DNA of 34,631 nucleotides. Origin: Streptomyces sp. WELS2 (GTDB lineage Bacteria > Actinomycetota > Actinomycetes > Streptomycetales > Streptomycetaceae). The notes under the pieces are model-generated. The model worked only from the letters and a program-made list of their open reading frames with translations, was not told the origin of the DNA and made no database searches. Below are positions 12,672 through 21,384 of this stretch, piece by piece; the first letter of the stretch is position 1, and each line of letters begins with the position of its first letter. Both the position numbers and the translations under genes were made by a program. The stretch is from positions 1 through 34,631 of the forward strand of contig NZ_JACBWZ010000006.1 in the NCBI RefSeq assembly GCF_013870595.1. The letters are read 5' to 3'.

Positions 12672-14626
12672 GCCTTCACCACGGCCGCGATGTGGGCCAC
12701 CTGGTGCATCGGTTCGATCTTCACGTACGTCTCCTCGGTCCAGTGGAAGAGGTCTCCGCTCACTTCGTCGAGGACCGCGAACGTTCCGGGCTCCAGGCAG
12801 AGACGGTGGAAGTCCCAGGCGACCGTTCCCTCCTGGACGGTCGCCGGGTCCAGCGAGACAACGACGAGGACCAGGTCCCCGCTGACCGGGTCGCGCTTGG
12901 AGAACGCGACCAGCGAGTCGTTGTCGGTCGGGTGGAAGTGCAGGTCGCGCAGCTGCCGCAGCGCCGGGTGGGCACGGCGGATCTCGTTCAGCCGGGTGAT
13001 CCACGGCTGCAGCGAGCGGCCCTGGTCCAGCGCCCCCCAGAAGTCCCGGGGACGCAGTTCGTACTTCTCCGAGTTCAGGTACTCCTCGCCGCCCTCGGCG
13101 AGCGGCTCGGACTCGTAGAGCTCGAAGCCCGCGTACACGCCCCAGGTCGGTGCCATGGTGGCCGCCAGCGCGGCGCGAATGGCGAACATCGCCGGCTGTG
13201 CGCGCTGCAGCGAGCGCGGCAGGATGTCGGGCGTGGTCACGAACAGGTTGGGCCGGCACTCGTGGGCGTGCGCGACCAGTTCGCCGCCGAAGGCCTCGAT
13301 CTCGGCCTTCGTCTCCCGCCAGGTGAAGTAGGTGTAGGACTGGGTGAAGCCCAGCCGGGCCAGGCCGTACAGCCGGGCCGGCCTGGTGAACGCCTCGGCC
13401 AGGAACAGCACGTCCGGGAAGGACCGTTTCACCTCGCCGATGAGCCAGTGCCAGAAGTCCGGTGGCTTCGTGTGCGGATTGTCGACCCGGAAGATCCGCA
13501 CCCCGTGCCGCACCCAGTGCAGGACCACGCGCAGCACCTCGGCGTACAGGCCCTCGCGGTCGTTGTCGAAGTTGAGCGGGTAGATGTCCTCGTACCGTTT
13601 GGGCGGGTTCTCCGCGTAGGCGATCGAGCCGTCGGACTTGTGTGTGAACCACTCCGGGTGCTCGGCCACCCAGGGATGGTCGGGTGAGCACTGCAGTGCC
13701 AGGTCGAGGGCGATCTCCAGGCCGAGTTCCCGGGCGCGGGCGACGAAGGCGTCGAAGTCGTCGAGTGTGCCCAGCTCGGGGTGGACCGCGTCGTGGCCGC
13801 CGTCCGCCGAGCCGATCGCCCAGGGCGAGCCGGGATCGCCGGGTCGAGCCACGACCGAGTTGTTGCGGCCCTTGCGGTTGGTCCGGCCGATGGGATGGAT
13901 CGGCGGCAGGTACACCACGTCGAAGCCCATCGCGCCGACGCGTTCGAGTTCGGCCGCCGCGGTCGCGAAGGTCCCGTGCAGCGGGGTGCCGGCGGCGTCG
14001 CGGCCGCCCGTGGAGCGCGGGAAGAACTCGTACCAGGCACCGGACAGGGCCCGCTCGCGGTCCACCCACAGCTCGTACGTGCGCCCCGGCGACCGAAGGC
14101 GCTTGACCGGACGCTCGGCCATCAGCCGCAGGACCGGCTCGGACAGGGCGGGCGCGACGCGCTCGCCGATCAGCGCGCCGTCCCGGCGCAGGGCCTCCGC
14201 CGCGCCCCGCAGCAGCAGCCGTTCACCGGCCGTGGCCGCGTCGGCCGCCTCGTCGAGCAGGCGTGCGCCGTCTTCCAGGTCGACGGCGAGCAGCCCGGGA
14301 TTGACGCCGGCCCCGGCCTTCACCCGTACGCCGTGGCACCAGGTGGCCCAGGGATCGTCCCAGCCGTCGACGCGGAAACGCCACAAGCCCGGATGGTCGG
14401 GCACCAGCAGCGCGTGCCACCGGTCCACGTCGTCGTGCGAGCGGCTCATCGCGGTGTGCCGCGGCGCCGGGTCGTCCGGCCCCTGCCACACCAGGGTCGC
14501 GCCCACCGCGTCGTGTCCCTCCCGCCAGACGGCGGCGCTGACGGGGACCGCCTCGCCGACCGCCGCCTTGCCCGGAAGGCCCTCTCCCACCACCGGGGTC
14601 ACGTCCTCGACCACGATCCTGTTCAT
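12668..14626 (-). CDS. glgE: Maltosyltransferase GlgE (alpha-1,4-glucan:maltose-1-phosphate)
   Basis: 652 aa from the ATG preceded by AAGGG; a TTG directly before it is too close to the ribosome-binding site. GlgE extends alpha-1,4-glucan with maltosyl units from maltose-1-phosphate. An N-terminal beta domain (about 1-110) and helical insert precede the GH13_3 barrel. Motifs include [17 protein letters not shown] (240-256), [31 protein letters not shown] with nucleophile D382, and [14 protein letters not shown] with E411. It is first in the glgE-treS-mak-glgB unit. Only 75 bp separate it from the EthD gene, most of it taken by a hairpin, so its promoter is either very compact or lies further upstream. 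Confidence 0.97.
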
Positions 14627-14655
14627 CAACTGCCCTTCCCGGGCCGGATCCGCGG

Positions 14656-14698
14656 CCCGGCGCCGGGGACCACCCCCTCGTTCGTCCCCGGCGCCGGG
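14656..14698 (-). terminator. Strong hairpin between EthD gene and glgE
   Basis: The arm CCCGGCGCCGGGGA (14656-14669) is an exact 14-bp complement of 14685-14698, with a 15-nt loop. It begins 3 bp past the EthD stop and ends 29 bp before the glgE start, so it should end the IS701-like/MIase/EthD transcript. There is no U-tract. It could instead act as an attenuator in a leader of glgE. Confidence 0.75.
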
Positions 14699-14701
14699 AG
14701 T

Positions 14702-15400
14702 TCAGCGGGCGTCCGGACCGATGATCCAATGCTCGCGGGTGACCAGCCGGTGGTCGTACCGGGGCTCGATCAGCCCGGCCAGCTCCTCCTCGGCGTGCTT
14801 GAACTCGTCGGACTCCAGCGCCGCGGCCAGCGCCTGCTCGTCGTCGAACCACATCAGGTGGACGGCGTCGAGCATGGCCTCGCCCAGCGCGTAGTAGCCG
14901 TCCCGGGTGTGGTTCTGCAGGTAACCGCGCAGGCCCGGCACCTGCGCCAGACGGGAGGCGTAGCCGCTCAGGCTGCGCTCGCGGAAGGCGTCGAGCGGAA
15001 GGCCCTCGGCCCGCTTGACCAGACGCAGCAGCTTGACGCCGCTGCCGGTGCCCTCGTGCCGCGGCGGCTCCTTGACGACATGCGCGTCGGTGTCGAGGAC
15101 CACGGTGCGCCAGAAGGCGGCCCACTTGGGCTCGTCCAGGCGGGCACCGTTCAGGAACTCGTCCGTCTGCAGCGAGGCCAGCTGCTCCTGCTCGTTGGCC
15201 AGCCAGATCTCGGCGACGCCGCTCCACAGCGGCTCGCCCTCGCCGTCCAGGAACGACGGGATGCGGGTGTCGATCGCGTACTTGCGGATCTGCGGGATCT
15301 TGCTGGCGTACTGGACGGCGTGCACGCCGAGCCAGTAGTCCTGGAACTCCCGCTCCGTCATGCCCGGCTTGGGCGCGGCGAAGATGAGCTGGTGGATCAT
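14702..15400 (-). CDS. Tandem EthD/Dabb-type dimeric alpha+beta-barrel protein
   Basis: 232 aa. Two consecutive ferredoxin-like repeats are visible. Repeat 1 is about 1-110 (MIHQLIFAAPKPGMTEREFQDYWLGVHAVQYASKIP in outline); repeat 2 is about 120-232 (VKLLRLVKRAEGLPLDAFRERSLSGYASRLAQVPGLRGYLQNH). This matches the EthD pattern of a strand, then F-x-x-Y-W/L and an H/S near the start of the helix. EthD-type proteins act as small cyclases, monooxygenases, accessory proteins or lactone-processing enzymes; the substrate is unknown. In the first repeat the family His is kept (GVHA, H27); in the second the equivalent is Ser-Gly-Tyr. It lies 44 nt after the MIase-like gene and is followed by a strong terminator. 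Confidence 0.82.
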   Translation of the reverse strand: MIHQLIFAAPKPGMTEREFQDYWLGVHAVQYASKIPQIRKYAIDTRIPSFLDGEGEPLWSGVAEIWLANEQEQLASLQTDEFLNGARLDEPKWAAFWRTVVLDTDAHVVKEPPRHEGTGSGVKLLRLVKRAEGLPLDAFRERSLSGYASRLAQVPGLRGYLQNHTRDGYYALGEAMLDAVHLMWFDDEQALAAALESDEFKHAEEELAGLIEPRYDHRLVTREHWIIGPDAR

Positions 15401-15444
15401 GGATACTCCCGTCGGTGTAGGGCGGTGCGGTGGCTGACGGCCGG

Positions 15445-15753
15445 TCAGACCTGGTAGCGCTTGACCACGTCCGACGCGAAGCCGAGGTAGTCGCGCAGCG
15501 GCCAGACCTCCTCGAATTCGAGGTACTCGCGCATCGGCAGCCGTCCGAGGGCGGTGCGGTCGAGTTCCTCGGCGTCGGGCGAGTCGATGATGGCGATCAC
15601 GCGCTTCTGCGCCGCCACCTTCCAGATGCCGACGCAGAAACCGGAGTCGATGGTCTCCTGCGCGTGCTGGGCCTCCTCGGCCTCGATCTCCCACAGCTCG
15701 TCGAGGGAGATCCGGCCCTCGTGGTTCCACTTCATCTGCACGTAGAAAAGCAT
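15445..15753 (-). CDS. Muconolactone delta-isomerase-like small protein
   Basis: 102 aa, the normal size for the MIase domain, a one-repeat dimeric alpha+beta barrel. Matching features are the opening strand MLFYVQMKWN, the helix DELWEIEAEEAQHAQETIDSG, then GIWKVAAQKRVIAIIDSPDAEELDRTALGRLPMREYLEFEVxPL-like spacing typical of the family. True MIase isomerises muconolactone in the beta-ketoadipate pathway. No other catechol-pathway gene is present here, so a role as a small isomerase or cyclase on another substrate is more likely. ATG with AAGGGA upstream. It is the middle gene of the IS701-like/MIase/EthD unit. Confidence 0.8.
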   Translation of the reverse strand: MLFYVQMKWNHEGRISLDELWEIEAEEAQHAQETIDSGFCVGIWKVAAQKRVIAIIDSPDAEELDRTALGRLPMREYLEFEEVWPLRDYLGFASDVVKRYQV

Positions 15754-15813
15754 CTGAATTCCCTTGGCGAGAACGGTAGTTGAGGCTGTACGAAAGTGCG
15801 GGGCGCCGAGGCT

Positions 15814-15835
15814 CTCATGCGCTCGAACGCATGAG
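15814..15835. repeat. Inverted repeat at the end of the IS701-like gene
   Basis: CTCATGCG (15814-15821), a 6-nt spacer, then CGCATGAG (15828-15835). The stop codon of the minus-strand gene lies in the arm. It could be a weak intra-operon hairpin, a binding site, or part of an old element end. No matching copy was seen on the other side of the gene. Confidence 0.5.
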
Positions 15836-16999
15836 GGCGCGGTCGTGAAGGGCCTGGCTCAGCAGCAGCGCGGCCTGGGCCGCGGACGCGAGGGTCACGT
15901 GGTGGTGCCAGCCGCGGAACGAGCGGCCTTCGAAGTGCCGCAGCCCGACACGCTTGGCCAGGACGGGAGCGCTGTCGGCGTGCCGGCCCGCCATCCGCAG
16001 CAACGCCAGCGGCTCGTGCATCCCGGAGGTGCCGAGGTTGGTCACCCAGTACTCGGCGCGGGCCGGTTCGGGGCCGACCCGGTGCAGCACCCGGCGGTGC
16101 AGCAGCGGCAGCCCGTCGCGGAACGGCTCCCCGAATCCGGTGCTGCGGGGCAGCGCGGTCATCGTGTAGAAGTCCTGTTTGCAGCCGCCGCGCCGCTCGG
16201 CGCCCAGCAGCAGCCGCGTCCGGTCGCCCTCGGGGACCAGCCCGACGAGGTCCGCGAGCGTCTGCGGACCGTTCGGCCGGGCTCCCGAGCGCAGCGGCGT
16301 GCCGGCCGGTACCCGCAGCAGGTACGCCAGACCGCGGCTCTCCAGTCCGCGGACGACCGCCGCGACGTCCGTGCGGTCGTGGACGTGGGCGACCACCGGG
16401 AGGGGGCGCAGCCTCCAGTCGCCCATCATCTCGTCCACCGCGTCCAGCAGATGCCGGCGACGGGGCTGCGACCGCTCGCCGGAGGGCACGTTCGCCTTGG
16501 TGCGCAGCGGGCCCTCGTCCCACTTGCTGGTGAGCATCAGGCGCCAGTTCACCGGGACGCTGCCCAACTCGCCGGCGACTTCCACGGCGAGGGCGCTCTG
16601 GCAGTTGAGGACCCGGCCCTCGGAGGGAGCGAACTGACGGTCCACGCCGACCGAGCCGGTGCCGTTCTTGGCGAACGCGACGTCGCGCACCAGCCAGGCC
16701 CGCGGTGCCAGTTCGCGGTACACCAGCGCGGCGAGTTCCTGGCGCACCGGCGCCCAGGCCCAGGGGCTCTGGTTCACGAACTGCTGCAGGGACTGGATGG
16801 GGTCGCGTCCGTCGCTGAGTTCGGCGATCCGACGGATGGTCTTGCGTCCGTCGACATGCAGCAGCCCCCGGACGTACAGTTCGCCCCAGCGGCGCTGGTC
16901 AGCCCTGGCGAAGGAGGAGAAAAGCGCCTCGCAGAATTCGGAGATCCCAAGGTTGTCCAGCCGTCCGCCCGGTAGGGGAGCAGCATGCAGGGCAGCCAT
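15815..16999 (-). CDS. Domesticated IS701-like transposase-related protein
   Basis: 394 aa, ATG with CGGAGGAAC upstream. The IS701/DDE-type architecture is recognisable: an N-terminal helical region (ALFSSFARADQRRWGELYVRGLLHVDGRKTIRRIAEL in outline), GSVGVDRQFAP, LNCQSAL, PVNWRLML, a second core strand, and the C-terminal GLRHFEGRSFRGWHHHVTLASAAQA block. The catalytic acids look lost. The second Asp strand reads VVAHVHD where active relatives have an Asp after Ala, and the Glu expected in the helix before GLRHFEG falls on Val in LAKRV. It leads a unit with MIase and EthD genes and has no terminal inverted repeats or target duplication that I could find. It is probably a fixed chromosomal gene, perhaps DNA-binding. 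Confidence 0.8.
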   Translation of the reverse strand: MAALHAAPLPGGRLDNLGISEFCEALFSSFARADQRRWGELYVRGLLHVDGRKTIRRIAELSDGRDPIQSLQQFVNQSPWAWAPVRQELAALVYRELAPRAWLVRDVAFAKNGTGSVGVDRQFAPSEGRVLNCQSALAVEVAGELGSVPVNWRLMLTSKWDEGPLRTKANVPSGERSQPRRRHLLDAVDEMMGDWRLRPLPVVAHVHDRTDVAAVVRGLESRGLAYLLRVPAGTPLRSGARPNGPQTLADLVGLVPEGDRTRLLLGAERRGGCKQDFYTMTALPRSTGFGEPFRDGLPLLHRRVLHRVGPEPARAEYWVTNLGTSGMHEPLALLRMAGRHADSAPVLAKRVGLRHFEGRSFRGWHHHVTLASAAQAALLLSQALHDRALMRSSA

Positions 17000-17616
17000 T
17001 GTTCCTCCGTCTCCTCATCTGCGGGGCGGGAATTTCCTGCCCGGGCGTATTCCGCCGGTACTCCGGAAGATTCCGGAGGTCCTGGCGGTGCCTTCATACT
17101 GGCGAGCGGAAGAACAGGCCCGCCAGGGCAAAGAGGGACTACGTTGTTTCTCGGCAACGACATCGTGACGTTTGGGAAACTGCCTGCAACAACGTGTTTT
17201 TGTACTTGTCTTTTCCGCTTGAGCGGGCTTTCGGCGCCGGCGGCCGGGATGGCGGCGCCTCTTCGGCCGGCCAGGGTGCGCGGGAACGTACTGGTCACGC
17301 CCGTTCACCGGGTACGGCGATCAGTACGGTCGCTCCTGGCGGACGGCGGGTCTGCCGTACCGCGCCGCCACGGCCCATGGGCGGGTGGGGCGGTGGATTC
17401 CGGGGGCGCCGGCCGCCTCGGGAGCCGGGCCTGCACCGGCCCAGCCGACCGGCGTGATCGGTGTGGGCGGCGGCGTGCGGCCTGCTTCCGCGGCGAGGCC
17501 GCAGGGGCGTGGACGCGCTGTGCGCTGTCCCGGTGGCCTGCTGGTGGGTGCGGGCCGGGGTTTGCCGCCGTGTGCCGTCTGTCAGCCGTCGCGCTCGCCC
17601 GCAGCGGCGGACGGCT
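17000..17616. other. Long intergenic region upstream of the IS701-like gene
   Basis: I see no convincing gene in about 620 bp. Long open frames exist on both strands, but they are GC-rich artefacts with low-complexity composition. Positions 17095-17215 are less GC-rich and likely hold the minus-strand promoter. An 8-bp inverted pair, ACGTTGTT (17141-17148) and AACAACGT (17188-17195), flanks 39 bp within it. A short hairpin (CTCCGGA-AGAT-TCCGGAG) lies near 17061-17078. No clear -35/-10 was identified. Confidence 0.5.
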
Positions 17617-17664
17617 CGGCCCGTGCTCCCCGCCGCAGCGGTTGCGGCCGGGGAGCACGGGCCG
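17617..17664 (-). terminator. Terminator hairpin downstream of the MFS gene
   Basis: The arm CGGCCCGTGCTCCCCG (17617-17632) is an exact 16-bp complement of 17649-17664. The 16-nt loop can itself pair (CCGCA with TGCGG). It lies about 65 bp past the stop of the minus-strand transporter gene. Confidence 0.8.
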
Positions 17665-17729
17665 TGTACCGGATCCCGACGCCGCCGAATGCGCTCGGCG
17701 AGGGCCGGATCCGCTGGGGTGTCAGCTCC

Positions 17730-19205
17730 TCAGTTCGCCGTCCCGGTGGCCTCCGCGGCCGCCGGAGCCGCCTCCTCGACGGGAGCCTGGCCGAGCGCCT
17801 CGGACCAGCCGCGTCCGGTGAGCACCGCGAGCGCGCCCACCGCACAGGCGACGGCGGCGGTGACATAGGCGATGTGATAGCCGTGCAGCGTGCCGGAGCT
17901 TCCCGCGCCGGCGGACGCGGACGCCACCACCACGAGTGTGGCGACGCCCACGCTGGAGCCGATCTGCTGCGCGGTCACGTTCACCGCGCCGGCCACGCCG
18001 TGCTGGTGCTGCGGGATGCCCGTCAGCGAGGCGGCCGTCATCGCGGGGAACCCGAAGCCCTGGCCGATGCCGCACAGCACCAGGCCCGGCAGCACGTACC
18101 AGTAGTTGCCGTCCAGCGGGGTCAGCACCCAGGTGAGCACGCCGAGGCCGATCAATGTCAGGGAGGCGGTCATCAGGCCCTTCATGCCCAGCTTGCCGAA
18201 CAGCTTCGGCGTGAAGAGGTTCGACACCACGAACACCGTCAGCGGATTGGCGATCGTGGCCAGGCCCGACTCCACCGGCGAGAAGCCCAGCATGCCCTGC
18301 AGGTACAGGGGGGCGAAGAACAGCAGGCCGATCGAGGCGGTGCAGAACAGGAACGCGGTCAGCGAGCCGGCCCGCACGGGGGCGGAGCGGAAGATGGACA
18401 ACGGCAGCAGCGGCTGGGCCGTGGTGCTCTCGCGGACGAAGAACAGCACCAGCATGATCGCGGCCGCGATCAGCGACACGATGGTGCCCGCGTCGGTCCA
18501 GCCGGACTGGCCGCCGCGGCTGACGCCGTAGACGGCCAGGATCAGGCCGGCGGTGACCGTGATGGCACCGGGGGCGTCCACCGGCTGGCTGGAGCGCTCA
18601 CCGGCCGGCAGCGCCGCCTTGATGCCCGCGAGCACGACCGCGCCGAACAGCACCAGGAAGAGCAGCACCGCCCGCCATGAGAACACCTGGGTCAGCACAC
18701 CGCCCAGGACCAGGCCGCCGCTGATGCTCGCGGCACCCACGCCGGCGTAGACGCTGAACGCCTTGTTGCGCGCCGGACCCTCAGGGAAGACCTCGGTGAG
18801 CAGTGCCAGTGCGGCCGGACCGGACAGGGCCGCGCCGACGCCCTGCACCGCCCGGGCGACGATCAGCAGCGCCACGTTCGGCGCGAGCCCGCCGGCCAGG
18901 GCGCCGACGGTGAACAGCACCACGCCGAGGGTGAACACGAAGCGCCGCCCCAGTACGTCGGCCAGCCGGCCACCGAACAGCAGGAAGCCCGCGAAGGTGA
19001 CGGCATAGGACGTCATCGCCCACTGCAGCGTCGCGTCGCCCAGGTGGAACTGTTCGCCGATGCGCGGCAGGGCGGCGTTCATGACGGCCAGACCACCGAG
19101 ATCGAGAGCGAGCGCCCCGCAGAGCACGCCGAGGGAGAGCCGCTGGCGGCCCCGCCCAGCCGGCGCGGTCGCGTCCGCGGGACGTGGTGAGGGATTGGTA
19201 CCCAA
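17730..19205 (-). CDS. MFS drug/metabolite exporter, DHA2 (EmrB/QacA) family
   Basis: 491 aa, an integral membrane proton antiporter with about 14 predicted transmembrane segments, the size of the DHA2 family. Motif A is visible as GGRLADVLGRRFVFTLG, and a motif C-like stretch as GAASISGGLVLGGVL. The start is taken at TTG (19203-19205, LGTNPSPRP) because GAGGAG lies 8 nt upstream; longer in-frame versions add a hydrophilic, non-coding-looking tail. It has its own promoter region (19206-19407), with an inverted repeat, behind the terminator of the lysR-LLM unit. It probably exports the product of the neighbouring pathway or gives self-resistance; this is inferred from context. Confidence 0.9.
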   Translation of the reverse strand: MGTNPSPRPADATAPAGRGRQRLSLGVLCGALALDLGGLAVMNAALPRIGEQFHLGDATLQWAMTSYAVTFAGFLLFGGRLADVLGRRFVFTLGVVLFTVGALAGGLAPNVALLIVARAVQGVGAALSGPAALALLTEVFPEGPARNKAFSVYAGVGAASISGGLVLGGVLTQVFSWRAVLLFLVLFGAVVLAGIKAALPAGERSSQPVDAPGAITVTAGLILAVYGVSRGGQSGWTDAGTIVSLIAAAIMLVLFFVRESTTAQPLLPLSIFRSAPVRAGSLTAFLFCTASIGLLFFAPLYLQGMLGFSPVESGLATIANPLTVFVVSNLFTPKLFGKLGMKGLMTASLTLIGLGVLTWVLTPLDGNYWYVLPGLVLCGIGQGFGFPAMTAASLTGIPQHQHGVAGAVNVTAQQIGSSVGVATLVVVASASAGAGSSGTLHGYHIAYVTAAVACAVGALAVLTGRGWSEALGQAPVEEAAPAAAEATGTAN

Positions 19206-19368
19206 GGAACACTCCTCATGTGGAAAGGAAGCACGCATACCGGTTCGCAGACGAGGAAGGAGCCGCTGCGCCTGTGCATTCTCCGTTTCCGCGCGCACCG
19301 GTCGGCGGCGGTGTCGGCATCCGCACCGGCGCATTGGAAGTGAACCGGAGGAAGGAGTACCAGGTCCA

Positions 19369-19395
19369 ATAACTGATTTTATGACCAGCGGTTAT
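19369..19395. promoter_or_regulatory. Operator-like inverted repeat upstream of the MFS gene
   Basis: ATAAC (19369-19373) and GTTAT (19391-19395) form a dyad in the only AT-rich stretch of this intergenic region, 164 bp upstream of the TTG start. The outer half-sites fit a LysR- or TetR/MarR-type operator. The LysR gene at 20384-21280 is the nearest candidate regulator. Confidence 0.4.
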
Positions 19396-19407
19396 AGCTA
19401 CTGCGTG

Positions 19408-19443
19408 CGCAGGCCTGGGCGGCCGGCGGCGCCCGGGCCTGCG
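19408..19443 (-). terminator. Terminator hairpin after the LLM oxidoreductase gene
   Basis: The arm CGCAGGCCTGGGCG (19408-19421) pairs with 19430-19443 over 14 bp, with one G-T wobble and an 8-nt loop. It lies 25 bp past the LLM stop on the minus strand and separates the lysR-LLM unit from the MFS gene. Confidence 0.7.
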
Positions 19444-19468
19444 ACGGAGAACGCGGCGACGGTCCCGG

Positions 19469-20347
19469 CTACAGCTTCGACTTCACTTCCTCGGCCACCC
19501 ACTCGAGCGCGTCACCGGTCGCGGATGCCTCGACAGGCATCCACAACGAGCACATGGAGATCCCCGCGTCCGCCAGCGCGGCCAGCTCGTCGACCACACT
19601 CGCCGCGCTGGGCCGGGCGCCGCCCAGCGGCCGGCCCGGCATCGGACGGCCCTGCGGCAGGCCCGGAGGCACCAGGAAGCACACCAGGCTGAGTTCGAGC
19701 CGCTCGGCGTCGTACCCGGTCTCCTCGCCGAGCCGGCGCAACTGGGCGCGCAGCGCCGCGGCACCGCGCGGGTCCAGCCCGCCTCCGTGCCAGCCGTCAC
19801 CCAGCCGCAGAGCTCGCTTCAGGGCGGCCTCGCTGTGGCCGCCGACCCACACCCGGGGGCCGCCGGGCGTGCGCGGGACGACACCGATGCGCGCCCCCCG
19901 CAGCGTGGTGTACCGGCCCTCGAAGGTGGTGGGGCCGCCCTGCCACAGCGCCCGCATCACCTGCAGTGCCTCATCGGTGCGCGTGCCACGCTGCCTGACG
20001 GGCACACCCAGCGCGGCGAACTCCTCCTCGTTCCAGCCCGTGCCGACCCCCAGCGTGAAGCGCCCCCCTGACACCACATCGAGGGTCGATGCCTGGTTGG
20101 CCAGCACCACCGGGTTGTAGTACGGCGTCACCAGGACACTGGTGGCCAGACGGATGCGCGTGGTGGCACCGGCCACCGCGGCCAGCAGCACCAGCGGGTC
20201 GGCCGCCGAGCCGTTCGCGTTGGCGAGAACGTGACCCGACATCAGCAGGTAGTGGAAGCCGAGTTCCTCGGCCCGGCGAGCCGTATCCACGGCCAGGGTG
20301 CCGTCGTCGGTGGGGAAGGGGGGTTCGACGGAGACGCCGAGTTGCAT
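19469..20347 (-). CDS. LLM-class flavin/F420-dependent oxidoreductase
   Basis: 292 aa, a bacterial-luciferase-like TIM barrel. Family marks include an LGVSVEPPFPT opening, AEELGFHYLLMSGH, TRIRLATSVLVTPYYNPVVLANQASTLDVVSGGRFTLGVGTGWNEEEFAALG (shown here only for order), and VWVGGHSEAALKRALRLGDGW. The pattern GVGTGWNEEEF is typical of the F420-dependent branch common in actinobacteria, so F420 is the likelier cofactor, but FMN cannot be excluded. ATG with GGAG 6 nt upstream. It lies 36 nt after the lysR stop and so is probably co-transcribed with it. A C-terminal remnant of a related gene sits at 29582-29752. Confidence 0.88.
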   Translation of the reverse strand: MQLGVSVEPPFPTDDGTLAVDTARRAEELGFHYLLMSGHVLANANGSAADPLVLLAAVAGATTRIRLATSVLVTPYYNPVVLANQASTLDVVSGGRFTLGVGTGWNEEEFAALGVPVRQRGTRTDEALQVMRALWQGGPTTFEGRYTTLRGARIGVVPRTPGGPRVWVGGHSEAALKRALRLGDGWHGGGLDPRGAAALRAQLRRLGEETGYDAERLELSLVCFLVPPGLPQGRPMPGRPLGGARPSAASVVDELAALADAGISMCSLWMPVEASATGDALEWVAEEVKSKL

Positions 20348-20383
20348 GAAGTGCTCCAAACAGCAGGACAGTTGTCATCGTGC

Positions 20384-21280
20384 TCAAGCGGAAGAGCTCT
20401 GTCGCTCGGACAGCGGCTCTCGTGACCAGCCGAGGCGGAGAACCACGTCGGCGAAGTCGCGCACCAAGGAGTGCGGGCTCTCGGCGGGCCATGCCAGCCC
20501 TATGCGCTGCGGCGGCGCGTCCGCCAGCGGCTTCCAGCACAGATCCGGGCGCTGGTACAGCCGGGCCACCGACTGCGGCAGCACACACATGCCGCCGCCC
20601 GAAGCCACGTTCTCCAGCAGTTCCTCGACGTTGCCGGAGGGCATCGCACACAGCGGATCGCTCTCCCACGGCGTCGCGGGGAGTGCGCCGCCGTTCACCC
20701 GCCACGCCTCCGCCCCCAGATCGGCCAGGGTCACCCGGTCCCGGCAGGCCAGCGGGTGTCCCTCGGCGACGCCCAGCATCCGCGCCTCCTCGGCGATCAC
20801 CTCCACGACCAGGCCGGTGGTGTCGGCGGGCAGCCACAGGAAGGCCGCGTCCACCGTCCCCTGCCGCAGATGCACGGTGCCCTGGTCGGACTGGTAGGTG
20901 TGCGGCTGGACCAGTACCGGAGCGAAACGCAGGCCGAACGCCCCGGCGGCCTTGGCCATCAGCGCGTTCAGGCCGGGCGAGGGGCACCCCACCCGGAGCC
21001 GGTTCTCGGTGAGGGCGGAAGCGGTGCGAGCCAGGCGGGTGGCCTTCTCCCACATCAGCAGCGTCTGCCGGGCCGGCTCCAGCAGCGCCCCGCCCGCGGC
21101 CGTCAGCCGCACGTCACGCGTGTTGCGTGCGAACAGAGGCGCCTGGATCTGCTCCTCCAGCAAGCGCACCTGCCGACTGACGGCGGGCTGCGAGACGCCG
21201 AGGCGCTCCGCGGCGGCGCTGAAGCTCATCTCTTCGGCCACGGCCACGAAGTACCGCAAGGTCTGCGTCCGGACATCCAT
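20384..21280 (-). CDS. LysR-family transcriptional regulator
   Basis: 298 aa. An N-terminal winged helix-turn-helix (residues about 4-62: LRYFVAVAEEMSFSAAAERLGVSQPAVSRQVRLLEEQI in order, then LFARNTRDVRLTAAG) is followed by a periplasmic-binding-like effector domain from about 90 (RLRVGCPSPGLNALM). ATG start with a GGAG/GGGGA site. The likely effector is a small aromatic or keto-acid-type molecule, but this is unknown. It shares a transcript with the LLM oxidoreductase. Two short palindromes 20 bp apart lie 105-138 bp upstream of its start and are candidate autoregulatory sites. Confidence 0.93.
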   Translation of the reverse strand: MDVRTQTLRYFVAVAEEMSFSAAAERLGVSQPAVSRQVRLLEEQIQAPLFARNTRDVRLTAAGGALLEPARQTLLMWEKATRLARTASALTENRLRVGCPSPGLNALMAKAAGAFGLRFAPVLVQPHTYQSDQGTVHLRQGTVDAAFLWLPADTTGLVVEVIAEEARMLGVAEGHPLACRDRVTLADLGAEAWRVNGGALPATPWESDPLCAMPSGNVEELLENVASGGGMCVLPQSVARLYQRPDLCWKPLADAPPQRIGLAWPAESPHSLVRDFADVVLRLGWSREPLSERQSSSA

Positions 21281-21384
21281 CGTTCCCCGCTCCACGACGG
21301 CTCCCCACTATGGCAGCGCATCAGGGCCCAGTGCGCCGCCGCGGCCCGGCAGCGGGCAGACACGCGTCTACTTCGTCATGTCCG

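Noticed and set aside
15445-15753. A catechol (beta-ketoadipate) degradation operon based on the MIase-like gene
   Set aside because: No catechol dioxygenase, muconate cycloisomerase or enol-lactonase in the window; the fold alone does not prove that role.
15815-16999. An intact insertion sequence
   Set aside because: No terminal inverted repeats or target duplication seen; catalytic residues look lost and the gene is part of an operon.
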